DNA of 53,887 bases from Terriglobia bacterium (lineage in GTDB: Bacteria; Acidobacteriota; Vicinamibacteria; Vicinamibacterales; CAVVIG01), in NCBI GenBank assembly GCA_020073005.1, contig JAIQFX010000039.1:1-53887 (forward strand). The letters run 5' to 3'. This document shows positions 1 to 9,451 of the stretch, piece by piece. The stretch's first letter is position 1, and the number at the start of each line of letters is the position of its first letter. Under the pieces are notes generated by a model, which did not search any database, was not told the DNA's origin, and saw only the letters and a list, made by a program, of their open reading frames with translations. Both the position numbers and the translations under genes were made by a program.

Positions 1-1952
1 CCCTTCATCGCCTTGAACACGCCGTAGAAGTCGTCCCGCTGCAGCGGCAGCAGCTCGTTGAGCGCCTTGCGCCGATCCGCTTCCGTCTCGGCAAGAATCA
101 TCCGCTGCACGATGGGAATGCGGCCTTCGCCGAAGAACATGTGCTCGGTCCGCGTCAGGCCGATGCCGCGGGCGCCGAACGCATAGGCGAGCTCCGCCTG
201 ATCCGGCAGGTCGGCGTTGGCGTAGACGCCGAGGGTTCGATACTTGTCCGCCCAGGACAGCAGGCGATCGAAGCGCTGATAGATGTCCGACTTCTCCGCC
301 GCCAGCGCGCCGTTGATGACCTGCAGAATCTCGCTGGGCTTCGACGCCACCTGCGCGAGCTTCACTTCGCCGGTCAGGCCGTCGAACGAAATGTAGTCGC
401 CTTCGTTGACGGTCTTCCCGCCGACGCGGAACCGCTTCGCGTGCTCGTCGATCTCGAGGCCGCCCGCGCCGACCACTGACGGCTTCCCCATCTGACGGCC
501 GACGACCGCGGCGTGCGACGTCATGCCGCCGGTGGCCGTGAGAATGCCTTGCGCGACGAACATGCCGTGAATGTCATCGGGCACGGTTTCGCGGCGGACG
601 AGAATGACTTTCTTTCCCTGTTGCGCCCACTCGACGGCGTGATCCGCGGAGAACACCACTTGCCCGCTCGCCGCGCCAGGCGACGCGGGCAGACCCTTGG
701 TCGCCGTCGGAATCTTGTTCCACTCGTCCTGATCGAATCCCGGCGCGAGCAACTGGTTGAGCGACTCCGGATCGACGAGCAGGATCGCTTCCTTCGGCGT
801 GACGAGCTTCTCTTTGACCAGATCCGTCGCAATGACGATCGCGGCATGACCCGTCCGCTTGCCGGAGCGTGTCTGCAGCATGAACAGGCGTTCGTCTTGA
901 ATCGTGAATTCGAAGTCCTGGACGTCCTTGTAGTGTTTTTCCAGCCGCGTCGTGATGTCGCGGAGCTGCTTGTAGGCCTTCGGCATCACCTGTTCGAGCT
1001 CGCGAATCTGCTGCGGCGTCCTGATGCCCGCGACGACGTCCTCGCCCTGGGCGTTGATGAGGAACTCGCCGTAGAACTCCTTCGCCCCGTTCGCGGGATT
1101 CCGTGTGAAGCCGACGCCGGTCGCCGAGCGATCGCCGGTGTTGCCGAACACCATCATCTGGACGTTGACGGCCGTACCGATGTGATCCGGGATGTCGTAG
1201 ATGCGCCGGTACTCGATCGCGCGCGGGTTCATCCACGAACGGAAGACGGCGTTGCGCGCCATCTTCAGCTGCTCGTTCGGGTCCTGCGGGAAGTCGCGGT
1301 TCGCGCGCGCCCTGACCACTTTCTTGTAGCGATCGACGACCTCGCGCAGCGCGTTCTCGTCGAGATCCGTGTCGAGCTTCACTTTGCGCGACTTCTTGAC
1401 GGCGTCGAACTCGTGCTCGAAGGCGTCCTTCGGGATTTCGAGCACGACGTTGCCGAACATCTGGATGAAGCGGCGGTAGCTGTCGAACGCGAAGCGGCCG
1501 TTCTTCGTCCGCCGCTTCAGCCCTTCCACCGCATCGTCGTTCAGACCGAGGTTCAAGATCGTGTCCATCATGCCGGGCATCGAGAACTTCGCGCCGGAGC
1601 GCACGGACACGAGCAGCGGATTCTCCGTCGAACCGAGCGTCGCGCCCGCGGCCTTCTCGAGCTTCTTGAGGTGCTCGGCGATCTCCTGGTCGATCGCGGA
1701 GGGAATCTTGGCCTTCGCCTCGTAGTAGATGTTGCAGACCTCGGTCGAGATCGTGAATCCGGGTGGTACTGGTAGACCCGCGTTGGTCATTTCGGCCAGA
1801 CCCGAGCCCTTCCCTCCCAGCAGGTCCTTCATGTGCCGATTGCCATCGGCCTTGCCGTTGCCGAAGAAGAAAACCTTCTTCCGGCGGCTGGTGCCTGGTG
1901 CCTGGTGGCTGGCAGGTCTTGTCGCTTTCCTTACGGCACGCTTCTTCGACAT
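1..1952 (-). CDS. ppdK: Pyruvate, phosphate dikinase, N-terminal part (cut by window edge)
   Basis: Interconverts pyruvate + ATP + Pi and PEP + AMP + PPi in the cytoplasm. About 650 codons are present; the PEP/pyruvate-binding C-terminal barrel lies outside the window. The nucleotide-binding domain starts near residue 30 (FFFGNGKADG, then LLGGKGSGLAEM). The swivelling phosphohistidine domain is seen as TGGMTSHAAVV, with the phospho-accepting His, encoded near 505-535. The ATG at 1952 has GGAG six bases upstream. Residues about 13-25 are not family sequence: they are encoded by a four-copy heptamer repeat (1886-1913), so the N-terminus carries a low-complexity insert (RPASHQAPGTSRRKK). Follows glyS on the same strand across 82 bp that hold another repeat array. 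Identity is clear. Confidence 0.95.
   Translation of the reverse strand, partial: MSKKRAVRKATRPASHQAPGTSRRKKVFFFGNGKADGNRHMKDLLGGKGSGLAEMTNAGLPVPPGFTISTEVCNIYYEAKAKIPSAIDQEIAEHLKKLEKAAGATLGSTENPLLVSVRSGAKFSMPGMMDTILNLGLNDDAVEGLKRRTKNGRFAFDSYRRFIQMFGNVVLEIPKDAFEHEFDAVKKSRKVKLDTDLDENALREVVDRYKKVVRARANRDFPQDPNEQLKMARNAVFRSWMNPRAIEYRRIYDIPDHIGTAVNVQMMVFGNTGDRSATGVGFTRNPANGAKEFYGEFLINAQGEDVVAGIRTPQQIRELEQVMPKAYKQLRDITTRLEKHYKDVQDFEFTIQDERLFMLQTRSGKRTGHAAIVIATDLVKEKLVTPKEAILLVDPESLNQLLAPGFDQDEWNKIPTATKGLPASPGAASGQVVFSADHAVEWAQQGKKVILVRRETVPDDIHGMFVAQGILTATGGMTSHAAVVGRQMGKPSVVGAGGLEIDEHAKRFRVGGKTVNEGDYISFDGLTGEVKLAQVASKPSEILQVINGALAAEKSDIYQRFDRLLSWADKYRTLGVYANADLPDQAELAYAFGARGIGLTRTEHMFFGEGRIPIVQRMILAETEADRRKALNELLPLQRDDFYGVFKAMK
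1886..1913. repeat. 4 x 7-nt direct repeat inside the ppdK N-terminus
   Basis: On the plus strand four consecutive heptamers read GGCTGGT, GCCTGGT, GCCTGGT, GGCTGGC. They are translated in the ppdK frame on the other strand, adding a Ser/His/Gln/Pro/Gly stretch ahead of the catalytic domain. The same heptamer family recurs between sdhA and sdhB at 43513-43540. Confidence 0.8.
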
Positions 1953-1969
1953 CGACGACTCCACGAGAT

Positions 1970-2001
1970 GAATTGGGTAATTGAGGAATTGAGTAATTGA
2001 G
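1970..2001. repeat. 4 x 8-nt direct repeat between glyS and ppdK
   Basis: Four octamers on the plus strand: GAATTGGG, TAATTGAG, GAATTGAG, TAATTGAG, with a partial fifth. This AT-rich block sits in GC-rich DNA and fills much of the gap between the glyS stop (2035) and the ppdK start (1952). Confidence 0.85.
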
Positions 2002-2034
2002 TAATGGCTGTCACGCCGCTCAGAACATCTGCAC

Positions 2035-4230
2035 TTACTCGTCCTGCACGATGGCCGACGGGTCCGCGAACTTCAGGATCTGTTTCCTCAGCCTCACCAG
2101 AAATGCCAGCCGGGCCTCGCGGAGCGTCTGATCATCCACCATAACCATCACGTCTGTGAAGAATCTATCAACGGGCTCCTTGAAGCTCACGATCTCCTGC
2201 ATCACGTCGACGAATCGGCCCTGTTCGAGGGCCGCGTCAATGACCGGCGCTCGACGCATGATCGCATCCGCCAGAACGAGTTCTGCCGGTTCGCGAAGCC
2301 GTGCCTTCAGGGTCTCGAGCGTCTGTCCAGGCAAGCCGTCGGCGTCCTTCGTGATGTTCTTGATGCGCTTGAAAAGCGCCGCCATCGCTTTGAAATCCGC
2401 TGAGGACCTGAACTTCGAAACCGCCTCGATGCATTGGCGCGCCATATACGGGTCGTTCCAATGCGCACCGACAGCCTTCGCTTCGCCTATCTCAAACCCT
2501 CGGCGTTCGAATAGGTGGACCTCGCGCTCTCTTACGAACTCAATCAGAGCATCTCGCCACCCAGCGGCGTCAGTCAGGGCCGGGCCATAAATTGCGCGCG
2601 CACGATCGATGAGGTCCTCAATGCGGTTCGAGGTGGAGGTGTCCGCGAGGACCTTGATCACGCCTTGCGCGGCACGGCGCAAGCCAAACGGATCGCGCGA
2701 GCCTGTTGGCTTCTCGCCCGCGGCGAACAGTCCGACGATCGTGTCCAGCTTGTCGGCGAGCGATACCGCAGCCCACGTGACCGCCGCGCTTCCGAGTTGC
2801 GCTCTCGAAGGCGGCGCGTCCGCCTCGACGCCGACCGGCAGGTAATGGAAATAGATCGCCTTGCAGACGTCTTCCGGCAGCCCTTCCGCACGGGCGTAGA
2901 TACCACCCATGACGCCTTGCAGCTCTGGGAACTCGCGGACCATGTCGGTCGCGAGATCGGCCTTCGCGAGCCGCGCGGCCGTGCCGGCATGCTTCGCTAT
3001 GGCATCATCGGCGCCGAACGCCTCTCGCGCGATCCACTCGGCGAGCTTCTCGATCCGCTCCGCCTTCTCCTTGTACGTCCCGAGCTTCTTATGGAACAGG
3101 AGCGTGGACAGGCGACCGATCCGCGACGCGAGCGGGACCTTGCGGTCCGCTTCCCAGAAGAACCGCGCGTCGCGCAGTCGCGCAGTCACGACGCGCTCGG
3201 CGTTGCGCGCGATCGTCCGCTCGTTGTCCGGTTCCGTGTTGATGACCGCGAGGAACGCGTTCTTGAGCTTCCCGTCCTCCGACTCCACCGGGAAGTAATG
3301 CTGATGATGAATCAGCGTCGTCGTCAGCACTTCCTCGGGCAGCTCGAGGAATTCCGGCGCGAACGTGCCGGCCACGACCGACGGGTACTCGACGAGATCC
3401 GGCACTTCCTGCAGCAGCCCGGATTCCGCCCGCACCGTGTGGCTGATGCGCCCCTGCAGGCGCTGCGCCTTCGCGTCCAGCTCGCGCGCGATCTTGTCGT
3501 GGCGCTCGCTGCGCGCGAGGATGACGAAGTTCTCGAGCAGCCGCGCGCGATACTCATCGAACGACCGCACCTTGATCGCGCGGCCCGCGCGCCCGCTCGT
3601 CGTCAGAAACCGGTGGCCGTACGTGACCGCGCCCGACGTGACGTCCTGCACCTGGCTCGACTGCGCCGCCGGCGTGCGCGCAATCGTGAACGGCACGACG
3701 CGGCCGCCGTACGTGTAGAGCAGCCAGCGAATCGGCCGCCCGAACAGCAGATCGCCCTTGCCGTCCTCGAGCAGCGCGTCCCAGTGCATCAGCTTGGGAA
3801 ACGTCAGTGCGCGCAGCGTCCCCGCCAGCACGTCGGGCAGCACGTCGACGGTCGTCTTGCCGCGCTGCCGCTTGCGGAACGCGAGGTACTCACCCTTCGG
3901 CGTCTTGACGCGCTCGAGCGCGGCGACGTCGACGCCCTGCTTCGCCGCGAATCCCGCCGCGGCGGGCGTCGGCGTTCCATCGGGCTTGAAGGCGGCCGAC
4001 ACCGGCGGACCGTTGACCAGCTCTTCGAGATCGGTCTGGCGCTCGGGCACACGCGCGATGCAGACCGTCAGCCGGCGCGGCGTGCTGAACGTCTCGGCCG
4101 GCGACTCCGGCGGCAGACGATGGTCGCGCAGTTGGGCCGAGAACACCTCGCCGATCTGATTCGTGAGACCCGGCAGCCAGCTCGCCGGCAGCTCTTCGCA
4201 CCCGATCTCCAGCAGCAGCTCGCGGTCCAT
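2035..4230 (-). CDS. glyS: Glycyl-tRNA synthetase beta subunit
   Basis: Beta chain of the bacterial alpha2beta2 glycyl-tRNA synthetase; binds tRNA-Gly and supports aminoacylation in the cytoplasm. 731 residues, normal for the family (about 690-720). The N-terminus MDRELLLEIGCEELPASWL is diagnostic, and HHQHYFPVE and ARFFWEAD motifs follow. The C-terminal DALR-type anticodon-binding region covers roughly the last 150 residues. The frame stays open upstream, but the ATG at 4230 is two bases after the glyQ stop, preceded by GAGG, and matches the family start. Ends in TAA next to an octamer repeat. Confidence 0.96.
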   Translation of the reverse strand: MDRELLLEIGCEELPASWLPGLTNQIGEVFSAQLRDHRLPPESPAETFSTPRRLTVCIARVPERQTDLEELVNGPPVSAAFKPDGTPTPAAAGFAAKQGVDVAALERVKTPKGEYLAFRKRQRGKTTVDVLPDVLAGTLRALTFPKLMHWDALLEDGKGDLLFGRPIRWLLYTYGGRVVPFTIARTPAAQSSQVQDVTSGAVTYGHRFLTTSGRAGRAIKVRSFDEYRARLLENFVILARSERHDKIARELDAKAQRLQGRISHTVRAESGLLQEVPDLVEYPSVVAGTFAPEFLELPEEVLTTTLIHHQHYFPVESEDGKLKNAFLAVINTEPDNERTIARNAERVVTARLRDARFFWEADRKVPLASRIGRLSTLLFHKKLGTYKEKAERIEKLAEWIAREAFGADDAIAKHAGTAARLAKADLATDMVREFPELQGVMGGIYARAEGLPEDVCKAIYFHYLPVGVEADAPPSRAQLGSAAVTWAAVSLADKLDTIVGLFAAGEKPTGSRDPFGLRRAAQGVIKVLADTSTSNRIEDLIDRARAIYGPALTDAAGWRDALIEFVREREVHLFERRGFEIGEAKAVGAHWNDPYMARQCIEAVSKFRSSADFKAMAALFKRIKNITKDADGLPGQTLETLKARLREPAELVLADAIMRRAPVIDAALEQGRFVDVMQEIVSFKEPVDRFFTDVMVMVDDQTLREARLAFLVRLRKQILKFADPSAIVQDE

Positions 4231-4232
4231 GA

Positions 4233-5129
4233 CTACGCCTCGGCCCCGGTGGAGGGATCGGGTTTCGGGGCAGTGTCTTCGACGTACGCCTTCGCGATGC
4301 CCACGGCGAGCTGGCGGATGCGGAGAATGAACGCGGTCCGCTCGGTCACGCCGATGCTGTTGCTCGAATCGAGAATGTTGAACAGGTGCGAGCACTTCAG
4401 GCAGTGCTCGAGCGCGGGCCAGATCAGACCGGCTCTCAGCAACGCGCTGCAGAGCTGGTAGTACTTCTCGAACAGGTCGCGATGGAACGCGCCGAAGTCG
4501 ACGCCGCCGCCCAAGTCCACCTGGCCGAACGCGTACGTCGACTGCTCGCGCTCCTCGCGCAGCCGGACGTCGCTGTACTTCACGCCGTGCGCCCACTCGA
4601 TGTCGAAAATGCTATCAACGCGCTGCAGCACCATCGCGATGCGCTCGAGCCCGTAGGTGAGCTCGGCCGAGATCGGCGCCAGCTCGATGCCGCCGGCCTG
4701 CTGGAAGTACGTGAACTGCGAGATCTCCATCCCGTCGAACATCACCTGCCAGCCGATGCCCCACGCGCCGAGCGTCGGCGATTCCCAGTTGTCTTCCTCG
4801 AACCGGATGTCGTGCTGCCGCGGGTTGATGCCGCAGGCCTCCAGACTGTCGAGGTAGAGCTGCTGCACTTCGTCCGGGCCCGGCTTCAAAACGACCTGGA
4901 ACTGATGGTGCTTGTACAAACGATTCGGGTTTTCACCGAAGCGACCGTCTGCAGGACGCCGCGAAGGCTGTACGTACGCGACGTTCCAGTGCGCCGGTCC
5001 GAGCACGCGGAGGAACGTCTCCGGGTGCATGGTGCCGGCGCCGACCTCGACGTCGAGCGGCTGCTGAAGCGCGCAGCCACGCGAGGCCCAGAAGTCCGAC
5101 AGTTTGAGGATCAGGTCCTGGAATGTCAC
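4233..5129 (-). CDS. glyQ: Glycyl-tRNA synthetase alpha subunit
   Basis: Catalytic class II chain of alpha2beta2 glycyl-tRNA synthetase; forms glycyl-adenylate and charges tRNA-Gly with GlyS. 298 residues, as expected. Starts [18 protein letters not shown]; the motif [17 protein letters not shown] and the run [13 protein letters not shown] are typical. The start is a GTG at 5129 that overlaps the recO TGA (GTGA), suggesting translational coupling. The frame is open further upstream, but that stretch overlaps recO and has no family similarity. Part of recO-glyQ-glyS-ppdK. Confidence 0.95.
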   Translation of the reverse strand: MTFQDLILKLSDFWASRGCALQQPLDVEVGAGTMHPETFLRVLGPAHWNVAYVQPSRRPADGRFGENPNRLYKHHQFQVVLKPGPDEVQQLYLDSLEACGINPRQHDIRFEEDNWESPTLGAWGIGWQVMFDGMEISQFTYFQQAGGIELAPISAELTYGLERIAMVLQRVDSIFDIEWAHGVKYSDVRLREEREQSTYAFGQVDLGGGVDFGAFHRDLFEKYYQLCSALLRAGLIWPALEHCLKCSHLFNILDSSNSIGVTERTAFILRIRQLAVGIAKAYVEDTAPKPDPSTGAEA

Positions 5130-5800
5130 CGTCGCATCTCTCTCAACACGCGCGCCGACTTCAAATCCTTCTCCAGGTGCCGCGCGATCAGCGCGCGGTG
5201 CGCCTGCTCGAGCTCGCCGAGCGTCCGCGCCGAGACCGCGACGTCGCCGAGCGCGTACGGGCTCACGTGGCGCGCCGACGCGAGAAACGCGAGCGCCTCG
5301 TCCGACAGGTTCGCGTCCGGCTCGTAGACGCCCTGCAGCCGCAAGAGCCAGTACTCGAAGTAGCGCGCCAACCGCTCGATCGGCACACCGGCGCACATCG
5401 CGTCCACGATCGAGGCGCCGAGCCGGAACAGCGTCTCGTTCGGATCCGCTTCCTGCGCCCACTCGTCGATCAACTCGGCGAAGTACCCCACGTGGCCGAG
5501 CGCGACGTCGTCTCCATCGGCTGCGGCATTCGCCGCAGCCGACCCGATGGCCGACAGCGGCGACCGGTACGGCTCGACGTAATGCAGGCTCACCAGATCG
5601 CGCCGCTCGCGCTCCATGTACCCCACCCGCCCGCAGGTCATGGGCTCGAGCGCGCCGCCGAACCGCCGGCGGCTCTGCCGCGCGTTCTTCGCCACGCCGC
5701 GCTTCTTGCCGCGATCGCGCGTCAGAAACACCACGATGCGATCCGACTCACCGAGCTTGTACGTCCGAAGAATCAGGGCGTCGGTGGTATAGAGCGGCAT
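5126..5800 (-). CDS. recO: DNA repair protein RecO
   Basis: Recombination mediator that helps RecR load RecA on SSB-coated gaps. 224 residues, slightly short for the family. The N-terminal OB-fold is recognisable ([23 protein letters not shown], then [19 protein letters not shown]). The C-terminal helical part lacks the four-cysteine zinc site of many RecO proteins: only two isolated cysteines are visible (in MTCG and DAMCAG). ATG start, 23 bp after the era stop; its own stop overlaps glyQ. No clear Shine-Dalgarno, so translation probably depends on the operon. Confidence 0.9.
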   Translation of the reverse strand: MPLYTTDALILRTYKLGESDRIVVFLTRDRGKKRGVAKNARQSRRRFGGALEPMTCGRVGYMERERRDLVSLHYVEPYRSPLSAIGSAAANAAADGDDVALGHVGYFAELIDEWAQEADPNETLFRLGASIVDAMCAGVPIERLARYFEYWLLRLQGVYEPDANLSDEALAFLASARHVSPYALGDVAVSARTLGELEQAHRALIARHLEKDLKSARVLREMRR

Positions 5801-5823
5801 CCGGAGGCAGGTACCGCTGCCTA

Positions 5824-6741
5824 TTATATGTCGCGCCCGCCGCGGTCCGGCCCAAGGCCCATCTCGCCGAGCAGGTGGTCATCCTCGCGCCAGTCCGATT
5901 TCACCTGCACGTGCAGGTCGAGAAACACCCGGACGCCGAAGAACCGCTCGAGATCCTCGCGCGCCGCCGTCCCGATCCGCTTGATCATGTCGCCGCCCTT
6001 CCCCACGACGATGGGCTTCTGCGACTCGCGATCGACGACGATCGTGCAGTAGAGCTTGAGGAGGCCCTTCGGTCCGGCCTCCGGCGGCGGTTCCTCGAAG
6101 CGATCGACGATGACGGCGCTGGCGAACGGCAGCTCGGCGTGCGTGAACTGCAGCAGCTTCTCCCGCACGATCTCGGACGCAAAGAACCGCTCGGGCTGGT
6201 CCGTCAGGTAGCCGGGCGGATACAGCGGCTCGCCCTCAGGCAGCCGGTCGATGATCGCCTTCTCCAGCCGGTCCACGTTGTCGCCGGTCGCCGCCGAGAT
6301 CGGCACGATCTCCGCGAAGTCCCCGCGCGTGCTGTACTCCTGTATCAGCGGCAGCAGCCTGGACTTCTTCAGCAGATCGATCTTGTTCAGGATCAGAAAC
6401 ACCGGCGACGACGTCCGCTTGAGCATGTCCAGGACGAACCGGTCGCCCTTGCCGGGCTTCTCGGTCACATCGACGACGAGTCCGGTGACGTCCACTTCGC
6501 GCATCGCGTCCGCGGCCACGTCCACCATCCGCACGTTCATCCGGTGCAGCGGCCGGTGGATGCCGGGCGTGTCCAGATACACGACCTGCGCGTCCGGGTA
6601 GTTCCGCACGCCGAGGATCCTCGTTCTCGTCGTCTGCGGTTTGTCGGACACGATCGCGAGCTTCGTGCCGACGAGCCGATTGAGCAACGTCGACTTGCCG
6701 GCGTTGGGGCGACCCACGAGAGACACGAATCCGACCTTCAC
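5824..6741 (-). CDS. era: GTPase Era
   Basis: Ras-like GTPase that binds the 3' end of 16S rRNA during 30S maturation. 305 residues. G1 GRPNAGKS (about 10-17), G3 DTPG, G4 NKID and a C-terminal KH domain with VVGKGGDMIKRIG. The GTG start at 6741 overlaps the TGA of the CBS-domain gene (GTGA). Its Shine-Dalgarno GGAGG lies inside a 9-nt repeat array that also encodes the C-terminus of the upstream protein. Ends in TAA before recO. Sits in the usual ribosome-maturation cluster ybeY-CBS-era. Confidence 0.95.
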   Translation of the reverse strand: MKVGFVSLVGRPNAGKSTLLNRLVGTKLAIVSDKPQTTRTRILGVRNYPDAQVVYLDTPGIHRPLHRMNVRMVDVAADAMREVDVTGLVVDVTEKPGKGDRFVLDMLKRTSSPVFLILNKIDLLKKSRLLPLIQEYSTRGDFAEIVPISAATGDNVDRLEKAIIDRLPEGEPLYPPGYLTDQPERFFASEIVREKLLQFTHAELPFASAVIVDRFEEPPPEAGPKGLLKLYCTIVVDRESQKPIVVGKGGDMIKRIGTAAREDLERFFGVRVFLDLHVQVKSDWREDDHLLGEMGLGPDRGGRDI

Positions 6742-7967
6742 GCTTCTTCCTCCATGTCGCCCGTGTCCTCCGTGGTAACACTCTTCGTGATCCGCACCGT
6801 CTGTATTCTCCGCCGCTCGACGCTGAGGATCTCGATCGCCAGCCCATCGATATCGAACCGATCGCCTCTCGCGGGCACGCGCCCGATGTGCGAAAGCAGG
6901 TACCCGCCCACCGTCTCGAACCCCTTGCGTTCGATGTCCACGCCGAGCCGCCGCTCGACGTCTTCGATGTTCACTTTCCCGCTGAACACGTACTGACCCG
7001 GGCCCTCTTCGACGATGGGCTCGACTTCGACGTCGTACTCGTCCCGAATCTCGCCGACGATCTCCTCGAGGACGTCCTCGATCGTGACGAGCCCCGCCGT
7101 CCCGCCGTACTCGTCGACGACGATGGCGCACTGCGTCTGCTCCTGCTGAAACTGCTTCAGCAGATGCGGCAGGCGCTGCGTTTCCGGCACGACCACGGCC
7201 GTCCTCAGCAGCGGCGCGATCGGTCCGCGATCGTCCGGCGCGCTGAGCGTCAGCAGATCCTTCACGAAGACGAAGCCGGCGATGTTGTCGAGACTCTCCT
7301 TGTACACGGGAAACCGGGAGTACTCCTGTTCCTTGAACAGCGCGCGCAGCTCGCCGATCGTCGCCGTGTCGCGGATCGCCACGATGTCCGGCCGCGGCGT
7401 CATCACCTCACGCACCAGCGTGTCGCCGAAGTCGACGATGCTCTGCAGCAGGCGGCGCTCCTCGACGTCGGCCTTCGCGATCTCGCGGTCCGCCTCCGCG
7501 ACTTGTTCCGGCGTCTGCGATTCCTCCGGGCCCGCGGCGCCGGGCCGGATCCGCACGATCCAGCGCGTCAGCGGCGACAGCGCCCGAGCCACGGGATCGA
7601 ACGTGGGCAGCAGCACTTCGAGCACGCGCTCCGGATCGCTGGCGACGATCACCAGCGGCAGCAGGATGCCGAACACGAACACGAACGCGGCCATGCCCAG
7701 CACGACGAGCGTCAGCGCGCGCAGACCGGTGTCGCCGGCGGCCCGGGCGAGCAGCGCCGTCGCCGCTCCTGTCACCAGACCGAGCAGGAGCCGCGTCGGG
7801 ATGAACAACAGCAGCGGATCGTCGAGGTAGACGCCCAGCGCGCCCGGCCGATCGCGGCGCTCGGCGGCGATGCGCAGCGGCAGCCGCATCAGCGCGCTGA
7901 ACCCGGCCTCGATGACGCCCAGGTACACGGCGACGCACGCGAGCAGAAAAACGATCAGCGGGATCAT
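6738..7967 (-). CDS. CNNM/CorC-type membrane protein with CBS pair (hemolysin C family)
   Basis: 409 residues. N-terminal DUF21/CNNM region with about three membrane segments (residues 1-20, 60-80, 85-110), then two CBS domains ([15 protein letters not shown] near 185; a second near 250 ending in [28 protein letters not shown]), and a C-terminal CorC_HlyC/PCMH-like domain. The family is linked to Mg/Co efflux or ion homeostasis; the substrate cannot be read here. The last residues ([12 protein letters not shown]) are not family sequence but translated 9-nt repeats. ATG start overlaps the ybeY stop (ATGA); stop overlaps era. Confidence 0.88.
   Translation of the reverse strand: MIPLIVFLLACVAVYLGVIEAGFSALMRLPLRIAAERRDRPGALGVYLDDPLLLFIPTRLLLGLVTGAATALLARAAGDTGLRALTLVVLGMAAFVFVFGILLPLVIVASDPERVLEVLLPTFDPVARALSPLTRWIVRIRPGAAGPEESQTPEQVAEADREIAKADVEERRLLQSIVDFGDTLVREVMTPRPDIVAIRDTATIGELRALFKEQEYSRFPVYKESLDNIAGFVFVKDLLTLSAPDDRGPIAPLLRTAVVVPETQRLPHLLKQFQQEQTQCAIVVDEYGGTAGLVTIEDVLEEIVGEIRDEYDVEVEPIVEEGPGQYVFSGKVNIEDVERRLGVDIERKGFETVGGYLLSHIGRVPARGDRFDIDGLAIEILSVERRRIQTVRITKSVTTEDTGDMEEEA
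6747..6777. repeat. 3 x 9-nt repeat: C-terminus of the CBS protein and SD of era
   Basis: On the minus strand three nonamers follow a TACC prefix: ACGGAGGAC, ACGGGCGAC, ATGGAGGAA. They are translated as TED-TGD-MEE at the end of the CBS protein, and the last unit supplies the GGAGG ahead of the era GTG. Same family as 8209-8238 and 46324-46400. Confidence 0.85.
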
Positions 7968-8497
7968 CGTCGTGCCGAACGGGATGTGCGCGCGCGCTCG
8001 ATCAGCCCTGCGTGAAGGCCGCCCTTGCGCCGCAGCCGCTGTTCCACGCGCCGCATCCGGCCGGCATCCTTCTCGTGATCGTACCCGAGAAGGTGTAGCA
8101 AGCCGTGAAGCGCGAGGACTTTCAGTTCAGTCAGCTCCGAATGGTCTGCGTCGCGCGCCTGACGCCGCGCGACGCCTCGGGCGATCACGATGTCGCCAAG
8201 GAAAGACTCAACCACGGAGGACACGTGGGACACGGAGGGAAAGACAGGAAATGAAAGAACGTCGGTCACCGCGTCTCTTCGCCGATACTGTCGATTCAAC
8301 GCTTTAATGCGCCGATCGCTGACGAGCGCGATGCTGACGACGCCGCGGGCTTTCGCCGGCGCGACACGCGTCAGCCAGGCGGCCAGGCCGGGACAGCGCG
8401 CGGCGCGTCCGCGCTCGTCGGACACGACGACCCGCAGTCGCGAGGTCCGGCTGAAGCCGGACGCCACGATCGGGCGACGGCGGCCGTCAGAGTGCAT
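7964..8497 (-). CDS. ybeY: Endoribonuclease YbeY (16S rRNA maturation)
   Basis: Zinc-dependent RNase for 16S rRNA 3' processing and 70S quality control. 177 residues; the zinc motif [12 protein letters not shown] is intact. Two parts look foreign. Residues about 10-20 ([12 protein letters not shown]) come from a palindromic element (8445-8462). The loop after DVLSFP, normally about eight residues before LLGDI, is enlarged to [15 protein letters not shown] by a 9-nt repeat array (8209-8238). The array length keeps the frame open. The ATG at 8497 is the first start after the phoH stop; a shorter GTG start (VVVSDERG) would exclude the first element. Overlaps the CBS gene (ATGA). Confidence 0.88.
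   Translation of the reverse strand: MHSDGRRRPIVASGFSRTSRLRVVVSDERGRAARCPGLAAWLTRVAPAKARGVVSIALVSDRRIKALNRQYRRRDAVTDVLSFPVFPSVSHVSSVVESFLGDIVIARGVARRQARDADHSELTELKVLALHGLLHLLGYDHEKDAGRMRRVEQRLRRKGGLHAGLIERARTSRSARR
8209..8238. repeat. 3 x 9-nt repeat inserted in frame in ybeY
   Basis: Plus strand: CAACC followed by ACGGAGGAC, ACGTGGGAC, ACGGAGGGA. It lies inside ybeY and is read on the other strand as roughly [10 protein letters not shown], between DVLSFP and the conserved LGDIVI. Same prefix and unit as the copies at 6747 and 46324. Confidence 0.85.
8445..8462. repeat. 18-nt palindromic element in the ybeY 5' end
   Basis: GTCCGGCT-GA-AGCCGGAC is an inverted repeat with two 8-nt arms. On the coding strand it is translated as ASGFSRT. 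I recall this peptide as common at protein ends in acidobacterial genomes, but cannot verify that here. A hairpin in the early ybeY message is expected. Confidence 0.7.
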
Positions 8498-8502
8498 GCG
8501 GC

Positions 8503-9450
<948 letters not shown>

Positions 9451-9451
<1 letters not shown>

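Noticed and set aside
1970-2001. CRISPR-like array
   Set aside because: Units are 7-9 nt in direct contact with no spacers, and no cas genes are present; these are short tandem repeats.
2515-4461. A 648-codon plus-strand frame opposite glyS, and similar long Arg/His-rich frames opposite other genes (for example 513-1775, 10183-11214, 41589-43580)
   Set aside because: All are antisense to well-recognised enzymes and have the arginine-rich composition of GC-rich shadow frames.
5130-5462. An N-terminal extension of glyQ
   Set aside because: It overlaps recO entirely and has random composition; the GTG at 5129 gives the normal family N-terminus.
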